Source of the DNA: an uncultured Amylibacter sp.
Lineage (GTDB): Bacteria; Pseudomonadota; Alphaproteobacteria; Rhodobacterales; Rhodobacteraceae
DNA length: 64,000 bases
Direction of reading: 5' to 3'
Assembly: GCA_947497475.1 (NCBI GenBank)
Contig: CANMGS010000002.1
Span: 62,001-126,000 of the forward strand
Part shown: positions 20,816 to 31,599 of the stretch, one piece after another
Layout of the letters: every line of letters starts with the position of its first letter
Position numbering within the stretch: the stretch's first letter is position 1
The notes under the pieces: generated by a model
Told to the model about the DNA's origin: nothing
The model's input: the letters and a program-made list of their open reading frames with translations, nothing else
The model's database searches: none
Program-made: the position numbers and the translations under genes

Positions 20816-20908
20816 GAATCACTGCGTTACGATACGAATCAGTAATAAGGACCGAATTAATTCGGCCGAGCAGGCAAAACAGGCGGATAGTAACCATGAC
20901 ATTGAATC
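20816..20908. promoter_or_regulatory. three GANTC (CcrM-type) sites in the ftsA-ftsZ gap/ftsZ start
   Basis: GAATC at 20816-20820, 20836-20840 and 20904-20908. Confidence 0.5.
20852..20865. repeat. perfect 14-bp palindrome CCGAATTAATTCGG upstream of ftsZ
   Basis: Direct read; 30 nt before ftsZ ATG. Confidence 0.75.
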
Positions 20909-22521
20909 TACGCATGCCAGAAATGGCAGACCTTAAACCACATATCGCAGTATTTGGTGTGGGCGGCGCTGGCGGCAACGCTGTTAACAACATGATCGAA
21001 AAGAACCTAGAAGGTGTCGATTTCGTCGTGGCGAATACGGATGCGCAAGCCTTACAGAATGCTAAGGCGCCGAACAGAATTCAAATTGGCGAAAAAGTAA
21101 CCGAAGGTTTGGGTGCAGGTGCACGACCATCCGTTGGTGCTGCTTCTGCAGAAGAAAGCATTGAAGCAATCGTTGATCAGCTTGTCGGTTGTCATATGTG
21201 TTTCATAACAGCTGGTATGGGCGGCGGTACCGGTACTGGTGCTGCACCAATCATTGCTCAAGCGGCACGTGAATTGGGTGTTTTGACTGTCGGTGTTGTC
21301 ACAAAGCCATTCCAGTTTGAGGGCAGCAAACGTATGCGCCAAGCCGAAGAAGGTGTTGAAGCGCTACAAAAAGTTGTGGACACATTGATTGTGATCCCAA
21401 ACCAAAATCTGTTCCGTATTGCCAATGAAAAAACAACATTTACTGAAGCCTTTCAAATGGCAGATGATGTTTTATATCAAGGTGTTAAGGGTGTAACAGA
21501 CCTTATGGTTCGCCCTGGTATCATTAACCTAGACTTTGCTGATATTCGCGCCGTTATGGATGAAATGGGTAAAGCGATGATGGGGACAGGCGAAAGTACT
21601 GGCGAAGATCGTGCTATCCAAGCTGCGGAAAAAGCCATTGCAAATCCATTGCTAGACGAAATTTCGCTCAAAGGTGCGCACGGCGTATTGATCAACATCA
21701 CTGGTGGCCATGATCTGACATTGTTCGAAATGGACGAAGCTGCGAACCGTATCCGTGAAGAGGTTGACGAAGAGGCGAACATCATCGTTGGCTCTACACT
21801 TGATACTGGACTTGAAGGCGTGATGCGCGTTTCAGTTGTTGCAACAGGTATCGATGCAACAGTTAATTATGAGGATATTCCAGTTCCACGCCGCTCGCTG
21901 AAAGAACCATTGGCACAAGCTGTGTCTCTTGAGCAAACTGAAGAGATTGCTGCTGAAACTGTAGAAGTTGTACAAGAGCCGGCTCCTATTGCTGCTGAAA
22001 CGATTCAACCAGAGCCTGCTATGGAAGAGATTGGTGCTGCTGAACCAGATATGTTTGAAACTGCAGCGCAATTTGACGAGCCAACCTTTGCTGATACTGC
22101 TGCGGATGATTTACCACCACCAGCATATCAACCTGCTGCATCTGATGAGCATGCGGATGATTTTTTCCAAATGGAAGAAGAGGCAGCATTTGTCGCTCCA
22201 CAACCGCAGCCAACAGGTCAGCCGAGTTCAGAAACTATGGCGCGTTTACACGCTGCGGCATCTAAAGCACCGACACATGTGCCTGCTGCGCCAGCACCGA
22301 CACAAGCGGCGGCACCAGCTGAGAAGCGCGGTGGTGGGTTTGGTTTGAACAGCTTAATTTCTAAAATGACAGGTCAGAGCGATGATACGAATCGTGCTCG
22401 GACAATGGAGCAGCCAAATCTTAACGCCACGGCACCTGATTTATCATACGAAGAACCTGCAATGACAGAGGATCAAGAACGTATCGAAATTCCTGCATTC
22501 TTACGTCGTCAAGCAAACTAA
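20896..22521 (+). CDS. ftsZ: cell division protein FtsZ
   Basis: [27 protein letters not shown]-terminal [12 protein letters not shown] peptide. Confidence 0.98.
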   Translation: MTLNLRMPEMADLKPHIAVFGVGGAGGNAVNNMIEKNLEGVDFVVANTDAQALQNAKAPNRIQIGEKVTEGLGAGARPSVGAASAEESIEAIVDQLVGCHMCFITAGMGGGTGTGAAPIIAQAARELGVLTVGVVTKPFQFEGSKRMRQAEEGVEALQKVVDTLIVIPNQNLFRIANEKTTFTEAFQMADDVLYQGVKGVTDLMVRPGIINLDFADIRAVMDEMGKAMMGTGESTGEDRAIQAAEKAIANPLLDEISLKGAHGVLINITGGHDLTLFEMDEAANRIREEVDEEANIIVGSTLDTGLEGVMRVSVVATGIDATVNYEDIPVPRRSLKEPLAQAVSLEQTEEIAAETVEVVQEPAPIAAETIQPEPAMEEIGAAEPDMFETAAQFDEPTFADTAADDLPPPAYQPAASDEHADDFFQMEEEAAFVAPQPQPTGQPSSETMARLHAAASKAPTHVPAAPAPTQAAAPAEKRGGGFGLNSLISKMTGQSDDTNRARTMEQPNLNATAPDLSYEEPAMTEDQERIEIPAFLRRQAN

Positions 22522-22541
22522 GTATTTGTAAAATAACATTT

Positions 22542-22575
22542 AAAAGCGCGGGCATGTTCCCGCGCTTTTTGTTTT
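22542..22575 (+). terminator. Rho-independent terminator after ftsZ
   Basis: AAAAGCGCGGG-CATGTT-CCCGCGCTTTT followed by TGTTTT. Confidence 0.9.
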
Positions 22576-22678
22576 AAAACTGTTTCAGTTTTGTTGCAAA
22601 CCGACACAAAGCGTGAATTGGGTAATTCGTTAATAATTGCTATCTAATGGGTAACGAAAACAACGAATAGGTTCGTCC

Positions 22679-23599
22679 GTGCAAAAAACACTCGCAAATA
22701 CTGTGACTATGATTGGCAAAGGTGTCCATTCTGGAAAACCTGCACGCTTGGTTATCCACCCTGCGTCTGCTGAATATGGCATCTGGTTTCGCCGTGTAGA
22801 TATTACGGACCGCAATAACCTAATTCCTGCGTTATATGACAGTGTTAGCGATACGCAGCTGTGTACAAAGCTTACAAACGACGCTGGTGTTGATATCTCT
22901 ACGGTTGAACATTTGATGGCCGCCCTTGCAGGGACAGGTATTCAAAATGCTTTGATCGAGATTGATGGCCCAGAAGTTCCAATTATGGATGGCAGTTCAT
23001 TGCCGTTTGTTGACGCTATATTGAATACTGGAGTTCAGGAACTTTCAGCGCCTGTGCGTGCGATTCGTGTTTTAAAAGAAGTGTCCATTCAATTTGGCGA
23101 AACTGTTGCTACATTGATGCCAGCGGAAACATTGGAAATTGACTTTTCAATTGATTTTGATGACCAAGCTATTGGACAACAACAGAAAAAGCTTGAAATG
23201 GCAAACGGAGCATTCGTTCGTGAATTGAGTGATTGCCGTACATTCTGCCAACGCAAGGATGTTGATGCCCTACACGCTGTTGGTTTGGGCCAAGGTGGTG
23301 GATTGGAAAATGCGATCATTGTTGATGGCGGTTCTGTCTTAAATCCTGAAGGCTTCCGTCATGACGACGAATGTGTTCGTCATAAAATGCTGGATGCTTT
23401 AGGTGATCTTGCTTTGGCTGGTGCGCCTATCTTGGGTAAATATGTTGGTGTTCGTTCTGGCCACCGTGCAACAAACCTATTGTTGCGCGAATTATTTGCG
23501 ACGCCTGGTGCGTGGGAAATGGTTGTCTGTGATGATGCGCAAACAGAAATGTTACCTGGTGCGCACATCGAAAGTGCTGACTTTCGCCTTAGCGCTTAA
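22679..23599 (+). CDS. lpxC: UDP-3-O-acyl-N-acetylglucosamine deacetylase (GTG start)
   Basis: QKTLANTVTMIGKGVHSGKPARLVIHPA; VEHLMAALAG. Confidence 0.97.
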   Translation: MQKTLANTVTMIGKGVHSGKPARLVIHPASAEYGIWFRRVDITDRNNLIPALYDSVSDTQLCTKLTNDAGVDISTVEHLMAALAGTGIQNALIEIDGPEVPIMDGSSLPFVDAILNTGVQELSAPVRAIRVLKEVSIQFGETVATLMPAETLEIDFSIDFDDQAIGQQQKKLEMANGAFVRELSDCRTFCQRKDVDALHAVGLGQGGGLENAIIVDGGSVLNPEGFRHDDECVRHKMLDALGDLALAGAPILGKYVGVRSGHRATNLLLRELFATPGAWEMVVCDDAQTEMLPGAHIESADFRLSA

Positions 23600-23731
23600 T
23601 AACTCTCTGAAAGATATGATGATTTTTAAATCTTTTGACCACAAAAATGTGAGCAAAAGAAAATAGAAATTGTGCTGGCAGGCTGCGAAACAGTGTTATA
23701 TGTTCCATGTAATATCTTTGGGTGTAAATGA

Positions 23732-24586
23732 ATGAACTTCTTAGGAAAAAATGCCTCACTTGTATTAGCGTTGGCTGGCACGTTGATCATTTCGGGTTGT
23801 GGTAACAAAACAAAAGAGGCTGAAGAAGTCTCGTTGGAAGGTAAATCACCTGAAGCGATTTTCCAATCCGCAGAAGCCTTGTTAAGTAAAGGTTCGGAAG
23901 AGAAATCAGCAAAACGGTTCTCTGAAGTAGAACGGCTATATCCATTTTCTGGCTTAGCAAAACGATCGATCATTATGTCTGCGTTTGCTTATCACGCAGC
24001 AGAAGATTACGAACAAAGCCGTTCAGCTGCGCAACGCTATTTGGATTTTTATCCTGCAGATGAAGATGCCGCTTATGCACAATATTTGATTGCTTTGAGC
24101 TATTATGACCAAATTGATAACGTAAGCCGTGACCAAGGTATAACATTTCAAGCTTTGCAAGCTTTGCGTACGACAGTTGAACGGTATCCAGATAGTGATT
24201 ACGCATCATCGTCTTTGTTAAAGTTTGATCTTGCTTTAGATCATCTTGCTGGCAAGGAAATGGAAATTGGGCGTTACTATTTAAAACGCGGACATTACAC
24301 GGCTGCGATCAACCGTTTCCGTATTGTTGTTGAAGATTTCCAAACGACCACTCATACACCAGAAGCTTTACACCGTTTGATTGAGTCTTACCTTTCTTTA
24401 GGTATTGAAGGGGATGCACAAACAGCTGGTGCTATTCTTGGGCATAATTTCCAAGGAACTGAATGGTATAATGATAGCTACGCACTTTTGACAAAGCAAG
24501 GCATTGATATATCTAAGGAAAGTAAGAAAAGCTCTAGATGGTTGCGTGTGATTTGGCGTCAGGCGATCAAGGGTGAGTGGCTGTAA
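23732..24586 (+). CDS. bamD: outer membrane assembly lipoprotein BamD
   Basis: Lipobox IISGC; TPR-like BamD repeats; location lpxC-bamD-recN. Confidence 0.93.
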   Translation: MNFLGKNASLVLALAGTLIISGCGNKTKEAEEVSLEGKSPEAIFQSAEALLSKGSEEKSAKRFSEVERLYPFSGLAKRSIIMSAFAYHAAEDYEQSRSAAQRYLDFYPADEDAAYAQYLIALSYYDQIDNVSRDQGITFQALQALRTTVERYPDSDYASSSLLKFDLALDHLAGKEMEIGRYYLKRGHYTAAINRFRIVVEDFQTTTHTPEALHRLIESYLSLGIEGDAQTAGAILGHNFQGTEWYNDSYALLTKQGIDISKESKKSSRWLRVIWRQAIKGEWL

Positions 24587-24607
24587 GTCACACATCAAGG
24601 GGGTGCC

Positions 24608-26254
24608 ATGCTGCGTGGCTTAAACATCCGAAACATGTTGCTAATAGACAAGCTCGACTTGGAATTCCAAGCGGGCTTGAATGTTTTAACGGGCGAAACA
24701 GGCGCAGGGAAATCCATTCTTTTAGATAGCCTCGGTTTTGTGTTGGGCTGGCGTGGACGTGCCGACATGGTGCGCAAAGGTGCGGATCTGGGCGAAGTCA
24801 GTGCTTGGTTTGAGTTAAGCGAGAAGCATCCTGTCAGGGATATTTTACGAGAAGCAGGGTTGCCAGATGAAAATGATCTATTACTTCGACGTACGAATAC
24901 ACCTGATGGGCGAAAAGTCGCCTATGTAAATGATCGGCGCTGCACTGGCGAAATATTACGTCAATTGTCAGATTGCTTGTTGGAATTGCACGGACAGCAC
25001 GATGATCGCGGACTGTTGGATAGTAAAGGCCATCGTGCATTGCTGGATAGTTATGCAGGCATTGATTTGTCAGAAATACGTGCAGTTTGGAAACAGCTTG
25101 CGAAGTTGAACAAAGAAATTGATGCGGCGAAGTTGGCTTTGGAAACTGCCGAACGGGATGCCGACTATATTCGGCATGCAGTGGCAGAGCTGGCTGAATT
25201 ATCTCCTGAAGTTGGTGAGGATGATGCATTGGATGCGCGACGTCGTTTGATGCAAGCAGGTGCTCGTATTCGCGAAGATATTGGTAAGGCCGCACAGGCT
25301 CTTGGGGTGGATGGCGCGGAAAGTATGTTGTCTGATGCAGGTCGCTGGTTGGAAGAAACCGCGAATGATGCAGAGGGGCGATTGGATGAACCGCTTGCCG
25401 CTTTATCACGTGCTATGAATGAGGTGGCAGATGCCCAACGCGGTATAGAAGATTGCCTTTCTCAGTTGGACTTTGATCCGATGGAGTTAGAACAAACGGA
25501 GGAACGTTTGTTTGCGATCCGTGCTTTGGCGCGTAAGCACAAGGTTCTACCCGATGAATTACCTGCATTGGCAGTTGATCTAGGCAAGAAGTTAACTGCG
25601 ATTGACACGGGTGCAACCAATATTGCGGGTTTGGAGCAAGAGCGCGCTAAAGCTCAAGATGCATATAATACTTGTGCCGCTGCATTGTTCAAAAAACGCA
25701 CAAAAGCGGGCGCTGAATTGGACAAACGCATGATGCAGGAGCTTGCACCATTAAAAATGGAAGCAGCTGTTTTTAAAACGGATGTGATAGCAGCTGATGC
25801 TGGTCCTGATGGGGCGGATAATGTGGCGTTTACAGTTTCTACGAACCCTGGTGCGCCATCTGGACCAATCAATAAAATTGCATCAGGTGGTGAATTATCA
25901 CGGTTTTTGTTAGCGTTGAAAGTGTGTCTGACATCACGCGCTGATGGATTAACATTGATCTTTGATGAGATTGACCGTGGTGTCGGGGGTGCAACAGCAG
26001 ATGCTGTTGGACGTCGTTTAGCAAGTTTGTCTGCAAAAGGGCAGGTGCTGGTTGTAACGCATTCCCCACAAGTGGCAGCGTTAGGTGCGCATCAATGGCA
26101 AGTTTCTAAGTCAACGGATGGGCAAGAGACCATCAGTTCTGTTGTGAAATTGAATGAAACAGAGCGCACTGATGAGATCGCACGCATGTTAGCGGGTGAT
26201 GTGATCACCGATGAAGCGCGTGCTGCCGCAAAGTCTTTGTTGGATGCACAATAA
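24608..26254 (+). CDS. recN: DNA repair protein RecN
   Basis: LRGLNIRNMLLIDKLDLEF; TGETGAGKSILLDSL; FDEIDRGVGGATADAVG. Confidence 0.97.
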   Translation: MLRGLNIRNMLLIDKLDLEFQAGLNVLTGETGAGKSILLDSLGFVLGWRGRADMVRKGADLGEVSAWFELSEKHPVRDILREAGLPDENDLLLRRTNTPDGRKVAYVNDRRCTGEILRQLSDCLLELHGQHDDRGLLDSKGHRALLDSYAGIDLSEIRAVWKQLAKLNKEIDAAKLALETAERDADYIRHAVAELAELSPEVGEDDALDARRRLMQAGARIREDIGKAAQALGVDGAESMLSDAGRWLEETANDAEGRLDEPLAALSRAMNEVADAQRGIEDCLSQLDFDPMELEQTEERLFAIRALARKHKVLPDELPALAVDLGKKLTAIDTGATNIAGLEQERAKAQDAYNTCAAALFKKRTKAGAELDKRMMQELAPLKMEAAVFKTDVIAADAGPDGADNVAFTVSTNPGAPSGPINKIASGGELSRFLLALKVCLTSRADGLTLIFDEIDRGVGGATADAVGRRLASLSAKGQVLVVTHSPQVAALGAHQWQVSKSTDGQETISSVVKLNETERTDEIARMLAGDVITDEARAAAKSLLDAQ

Positions 26255-26419
26255 CTAATTTTCAAGACAGTGTTATGAATTGCTGGAAAGGCTTGCCTTT
26301 TTATGGTTCGCAACAGATAACAACATTCGGCCGTAGCCTGCGATATTAAGGCCAATTGATTATCAGTTGATACATATTACCTAATGTAATGACTGAATTG
26401 CTAAATGAGAGACTTAAAG

Positions 26420-26710
26420 ATGATCCGCCACGTCGTATTTTTCAGCGCTAAAGACAAAGCTGATGTGAATACTATTGTTGAAGGTCTGTCTATTCTAAAG
26501 ACAATCCCGCATTCCGAGCATTTTGAGGTGTCTTATAACCTAAATGCAGATGAACTCTCTGCGGGCGCTGTGGATGTGGTTGTTTATGCTGAATTTGCCG
26601 ATGAAGATAAATTGGCCGCTTATAAAGAGCATCCAACATATCAGGAATCGATTGCACGTGTCCGTCCTATTCGTGAATTACGTTTAGCTGCGGATTTTAA
26701 AGCTAATTGA
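26420..26710 (+). CDS. Dabb (stress-responsive A/B barrel) domain protein
   Basis: MIRHVVFFSAKDKADVNTIVEGL...AEFADEDKLAAYKEHPTYQE. Confidence 0.8.
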   Translation: MIRHVVFFSAKDKADVNTIVEGLSILKTIPHSEHFEVSYNLNADELSAGAVDVVVYAEFADEDKLAAYKEHPTYQESIARVRPIRELRLAADFKAN

Positions 26711-28079
26711 TCTGAACGACTTTACCGGGGTTCATTATATTTTGTGGATCTAGCGTACGTTTGATATCGGCCATAATGGACCAACCGTCACCGTGTTCCG
26801 CAGCCATATATTTCATTTTACCAACACCAATGCCGTGTTCGCCTGTAACGGTTCCACCAAGTTTAAGCGCGCGTTCATTCATTCGTGCAGACAACATTTT
26901 GGCGGTTTCTAATTCTTCGGGTTTATTTGGGTCCGTTAGGAATAATGTATGGTAATTTCCATCGCCAACATGACCTAAAGTCGGGGCAAACATACCGTGA
27001 TCTTGCGCATCTTGTGTTGTTTGTGTGATCGCTTCGGCCAATTTTGAAATTGGAACACAGACATCTGTGGACATGCCATCAAACCCCGGTTTCAGCGCTT
27101 TGGTTGCAAAGAATGCATCATGTCGCGCCTTCCAAAGTTTGGTGCGATCTTCGGTTTTTGTGGACCACTGAAAATCGCCGCCACCATGATCTGTTGCTAG
27201 CTCTTTCATGGTTTCAGATTGTTCTGCAACAGCGTTTTCGGAACCATGAAATTCCATAAATAGATGTGGTTTTTCAGGTAGGCCAAGCTGGCTATAATTG
27301 TTTAAAGCTTGCATGGATAGGCTATCGATCATTTCGATACGCGCCATTGGGATGCCCATTTGAATGGCTGTAATTACCGTATTCACAGCGGATTCAACAT
27401 CTGGAAAATCGCAAACAGCTGCAGCAATCGCTTCTGGTTGACCTTGCAAACGTAAAGTGATTTCAGTGATGATGCCTAATGTACCTTCAGAACCGACCAT
27501 AAGGTGTGTAAGATCATAACCTGCCGATGATTTCTTGGCCTTTGTCCCTGTGCGAATGATGCGCCCATCTGCCAATACCACCTCTAGCGCTAAAACGTTT
27601 TCTTTCATCGTGCCGTATCGCACAGCAGTTGTGCCTGATGCGCGCGTAGCCGTCATGCCTCCGATGGTGGCATTTGCGCCTGGATCAACGGGAAAAAACA
27701 GACCTGTTGCACGCAATTCTGCATTTAAAGCTTCGCGTGTGATGCCTGGTTGAACAGAAACAAGAAGATCATCCGGATAAACTTCTATCACTTTGTTCAT
27801 TTCACTTAGGTTGATTGTGATGCCGCCACGAAATGCCAATGCATGACCTTCCAGTGATGTACCAACGCCCCAAGGAATGATTGGGCAATCATATTTTGCG
27901 CAAATTTTAACGATTTCAGAGACTTCTTGCGTATTATGCGCAAATGCTACTGCGTCGGGTGGTGCATCGCCAAAATAGGTTTCGCTTTGGCCATGCTGAT
28001 CCAGAATGGTGCGGTTTGTGCTCAGGCGCTCTCCAAGCAGTGTTGTTAATGCTTCAATTGCTTGTGTGATATTCGACAT
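26703..28079 (-). CDS. FAD-linked oxidase (D-lactate dehydrogenase/glycolate oxidase GlcD-like)
   Basis: PIIPWGVGTSLEGHALAFRGGITINL; GSEGTLGIITEITLRL; GEHGIGVGKMKYM; start trimmed to MSNITQAI. Confidence 0.88.
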   Translation of the reverse strand: MSNITQAIEALTTLLGERLSTNRTILDQHGQSETYFGDAPPDAVAFAHNTQEVSEIVKICAKYDCPIIPWGVGTSLEGHALAFRGGITINLSEMNKVIEVYPDDLLVSVQPGITREALNAELRATGLFFPVDPGANATIGGMTATRASGTTAVRYGTMKENVLALEVVLADGRIIRTGTKAKKSSAGYDLTHLMVGSEGTLGIITEITLRLQGQPEAIAAAVCDFPDVESAVNTVITAIQMGIPMARIEMIDSLSMQALNNYSQLGLPEKPHLFMEFHGSENAVAEQSETMKELATDHGGGDFQWSTKTEDRTKLWKARHDAFFATKALKPGFDGMSTDVCVPISKLAEAITQTTQDAQDHGMFAPTLGHVGDGNYHTLFLTDPNKPEELETAKMLSARMNERALKLGGTVTGEHGIGVGKMKYMAAEHGDGWSIMADIKRTLDPQNIMNPGKVVQIN

Positions 28080-28157
28080 TATGGCCCTCATCAATTGCGC
28101 ATAGGTTAGAAAATAACTAACACTAGGGAAAGGGCCAATCGGGGAAATAGGTCGTAC

Positions 28158-29801
28158 GTGTTTGAAAAGATTATTCATAGGATGAGAACGCTTATTGAGC
28201 GCTGCCAAACTGCGTGGGCCAATATGATGCGAGTGATCCGCACCAAAGGACCAGGGCAGGTTCAATTTTGGATAATTGCAATGCTAATCGGCTTTGCCGC
28301 TGGTTTTGCGACTGTTCTGTTCCGTCTCTCTATCAGTGCTTTACAGGCGCTTATATATGGGGCCGATGATGTCACGCTTGCCTCTACAGCCAGTAATTTA
28401 CCGTGGTATTGGGTTTTGACCGTCCCCGTGATTGGTGGGTTAATCGTAGGTGCAATTCTACATAAATACACGCCAGACGGTCGGGGGCGTTCTGTGGCGC
28501 ATGTTATTAAAGGCGTAGCGCTGGATGATGGGCGTGTTGAAGGAAAATCTGGTCTAGCCTCTGCATTTGCATCATTGGTTACATTATCGATGGGCGGATC
28601 AACTGGGCGAGAAGGACCAGTTGTGCACTTGGGCGCTGTGATTTCCAGTAAAGTGTCACGGTTGATTAATGCAGATGGTATGACAGGGCGTAACTTGATG
28701 GGGTGTGCTGCTGCTGCGGCTGTTTCTGCGTCGTTCAATGCGCCGATTGCAGGAACAATCTTTGCTTTAGAGGTGGTTTTACGCCACTACGCAATTCAAG
28801 CATTTGCACCTATTGTGATTGCTTCTGTCGCTGGAACGATTGTCAGCCGCCAAAGTTTTGGAGATTTAACAGAGTTTGATCTGCCAACAGTTTCATTGCA
28901 ATTCTATGGCGAATTGCCTGCGTTCTTATTATTAGGTTTATTATCTGGACTGGTTGCGGTTGTTATGATGCGCAGCATTTTTATCGCAGAAGACTTTGGC
29001 GATAAAGTTCAAGCCTATTTAAATATGCCGCCTTGGTTACGCCCTGCTGTTGCTGGCTTTGGACTTGGGGCGATTGCGATTGCTTTTCCACATATTATTG
29101 GGGTGGGGTATGAGACCACGTTTAATGCACTGAATGGCAATATCACTTTCTGGACGGCTGTAATCTTCATCGTGGTGAAAGTGATTGCTGTGGCTTTGAC
29201 ATTTGCGGGCCGTATGGGGGGCGGTATTTTTTCACCGTCTTTGATGGTTGGTGCGTTAACGGGTCTTGCTTTTGGCTGGGTCGCAAATGGTCTTGTCCCT
29301 TTTGCTGAAAGTTACGTTATCTTATATGCTCTTGCAGGCATGGCTGCGGTAAGTGCAGCGGTTTTAGGTGCGCCTATTTCGACAACATTAATCGTTTTTG
29401 AAATCACTGGGGATTGGCAAACTGGTATGGCTGTTATGGTCGCGGTTTCTTTATCCTCTGCATTGGCTGGCCGATTAATCCACCGTTCATTCTTCTTGTC
29501 ACAACTGGAACGGGTCGGGATAAAAATTTCAGCTGGCCCGCAAGAATATTTGCTTACGACATTATCTGTTGTCACTTTGATGAAAGATGCCGATGCAGAT
29601 TATACTGATTTGATCGAAGCAGGGCAGTATCTGGACATCACAGCAACATTGGATGGAGCAATGCCGTTGTTTGAAAACAGCGGTCATCGCACTCTACCTG
29701 TTTTATCACGCGGGGCTGTGATTGGCGTTCTGCACGAAGTAGATGCTCTACGTGCATTTAACCAAGCTTTGGTTGAAACTGCTCGTGAAGAACATGCTTA
29801 A
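28158..29801 (+). CDS. ClC-family chloride channel/transporter with C-terminal CBS-like region
   Basis: GGSTGREGPVVHLGA; GRMGGGIFSPSLMVG; multiple TM. Confidence 0.92.
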   Translation: MFEKIIHRMRTLIERCQTAWANMMRVIRTKGPGQVQFWIIAMLIGFAAGFATVLFRLSISALQALIYGADDVTLASTASNLPWYWVLTVPVIGGLIVGAILHKYTPDGRGRSVAHVIKGVALDDGRVEGKSGLASAFASLVTLSMGGSTGREGPVVHLGAVISSKVSRLINADGMTGRNLMGCAAAAAVSASFNAPIAGTIFALEVVLRHYAIQAFAPIVIASVAGTIVSRQSFGDLTEFDLPTVSLQFYGELPAFLLLGLLSGLVAVVMMRSIFIAEDFGDKVQAYLNMPPWLRPAVAGFGLGAIAIAFPHIIGVGYETTFNALNGNITFWTAVIFIVVKVIAVALTFAGRMGGGIFSPSLMVGALTGLAFGWVANGLVPFAESYVILYALAGMAAVSAAVLGAPISTTLIVFEITGDWQTGMAVMVAVSLSSALAGRLIHRSFFLSQLERVGIKISAGPQEYLLTTLSVVTLMKDADADYTDLIEAGQYLDITATLDGAMPLFENSGHRTLPVLSRGAVIGVLHEVDALRAFNQALVETAREEHA

Positions 29802-29802
29802 C

Positions 29803-31599
29803 TTACAAAGGTGAACAAGCCTTGTTAAGCCAGGCTTTCGTATCCTCTGATACAAGCGTGTTTAATGTATCCCATACCTGTTGATGGTAGGTGTTTAACC
29901 AATTGCGTTCTTGTTCTGATAATAAATCTATCTCGATCATATCTTTGTCGAATGGTACCAGTGTCAGCGTGTGAAATTCCATCATGTCACGATCATCTGC
30001 ACCCGCTAAGGTATCTGCAGGTTTTACATATATGAGGTTTTCAATGCGGATACCGTAAGCGTCCGTTTGGTAATACCCCGGTTCATTTGAGACAATCATA
30101 CCAGCTTGAAGTGGCACTGTAGAGACTTTTGATATGCGTTGTGGGCCCTCGTGAACAGATAGATATGCGCCAACACCGTGGCCCGTACCGTGATCAAAAT
30201 CTTTGCCCTCTGCCCAAAGCGGGGCACGAGCCAACGCATCTATGTCTTTGCCTGACAGACCTTTAGGGAACCGTAAGAGAGATATGGCGATCATGCCTTT
30301 TAGAACCAAAGTTGCATTGTGAACTGCTTCTGATGGCGCTTTCCCAATTGCGATTGTGCGGGTAATGTCGGTTGTACCGTCTAGGTATTGGCCGCCTGAA
30401 TCCACAAGCAGAACTTCGTTGCTTTGAAGTGTGCGGTTGCTGTCATAATTCACACGGTAATGGACGATTGCACCATTGGGGCCAGAGCCACAAATCGTAT
30501 CGAATGAAATTTCTTTCAACTCGCCCGTTCCTTGGCGACAACTTTCTAATTTTTTAACGATGTCAATTTCGGTGAGTTTTGTTGGGTCTTCTTGCTCATC
30601 AAGCCAGGATAAGAATTCACAAACAGCTGCGCCATCGCGGATATGTGCTTGCACAGCCCCTTTAAGCTCAGTTTCATTCTTACATGCTTTTGGCAAACTA
30701 CATGGATCAATATCAAATGCGATCTCAATGTCATTTGCGTGCAAGCAATCTGTAACAGCTATTGGCGTGTTGGTTTTGTCGATCCGAACTGGGGATTGCA
30801 ATGTCTTTAAAATATTCTCGAAAGCGTCCCAAGGGTGCAGTGTGTTTCCTGGGTCAGGACCAAGATCCGTGAATTTATCTGGATCAGAGATAAGATCTAT
30901 TTCCCCATTTGCGTGAATAATTGCAAAGGCCTGAACGATTGGTACGCGTGGGATGTCAGCACCGCGAATGTTCAAAAGCCAACATATCGCATCAGGTTGG
31001 GTTAAAACGGCACAAGCTTGATCTGCCTCTTTCAACATATCCGCGATTTGCGCGCGTTTGATTTCATCGCCGACACCTGCCAATTCTTTTGGATAGGCAA
31101 AGGCTGGGTTGTTGGGGCGCTCTGGCTGATCTGCCCATATACGATCTACGAGGTTATCTGTCGGAATGAGTTCTATCGATGATTTCGATAGATCAGCTCG
31201 CAGTTTTTCGATTTCTGACAAAGTATGAAGCCAAGGATCAAAACTTATTTTACCACCATCGGGTAGAGCATCCATAAGCCACTCAGCCAGTTGCGTGCTG
31301 GGCCATGAAACTGGGGTAAAATAGTCTAGATCGACTTGTTCTTGAACTTGTAATGTATAACGCCCATCGATGAAAACACCCGCGCGATCATTGAGGGCAG
31401 CGCAAAAACCAGCGGACCCCGTAAAGCCTGTGAGCCACGCCAAGCGGTTGTCACGATCTGTTACATATTCCCCCTGATGTGCGTCTGCACGTGGGATCAG
31501 AAAACCGTCAAAATCTTCTTTGGCTAGTTCATCGCGTAAATCTTTCAGGCGTGCAGCACCTGTTTCTGGGGACGTGGTGCTCTCAAAACTCTGAAACAT
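29803..31599 (-). CDS. aminopeptidase P family protein (M24)
   Basis: LLVDSGGQYLDGTTDITRT; GHGVGAYLSVHEGPQ. Confidence 0.93.
   Translation of the reverse strand: MFQSFESTTSPETGAARLKDLRDELAKEDFDGFLIPRADAHQGEYVTDRDNRLAWLTGFTGSAGFCAALNDRAGVFIDGRYTLQVQEQVDLDYFTPVSWPSTQLAEWLMDALPDGGKISFDPWLHTLSEIEKLRADLSKSSIELIPTDNLVDRIWADQPERPNNPAFAYPKELAGVGDEIKRAQIADMLKEADQACAVLTQPDAICWLLNIRGADIPRVPIVQAFAIIHANGEIDLISDPDKFTDLGPDPGNTLHPWDAFENILKTLQSPVRIDKTNTPIAVTDCLHANDIEIAFDIDPCSLPKACKNETELKGAVQAHIRDGAAVCEFLSWLDEQEDPTKLTEIDIVKKLESCRQGTGELKEISFDTICGSGPNGAIVHYRVNYDSNRTLQSNEVLLVDSGGQYLDGTTDITRTIAIGKAPSEAVHNATLVLKGMIAISLLRFPKGLSGKDIDALARAPLWAEGKDFDHGTGHGVGAYLSVHEGPQRISKVSTVPLQAGMIVSNEPGYYQTDAYGIRIENLIYVKPADTLAGADDRDMMEFHTLTLVPFDKDMIEIDLLSEQERNWLNTYHQQVWDTLNTLVSEDTKAWLNKACSPL

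Noticed and set aside
21968-22348. 126-aa plus-strand ORF inside ftsZ
   Set aside because: Alternative frame of the Ala/Pro/Gln-rich FtsZ linker; Leu/Arg/Gln-rich nonsense translation.
26285-26303. AAAGGCTTGCCTTTTT after recN as terminator
   Set aside because: Stem of about 5 bp with a tiny loop; too weak to call.
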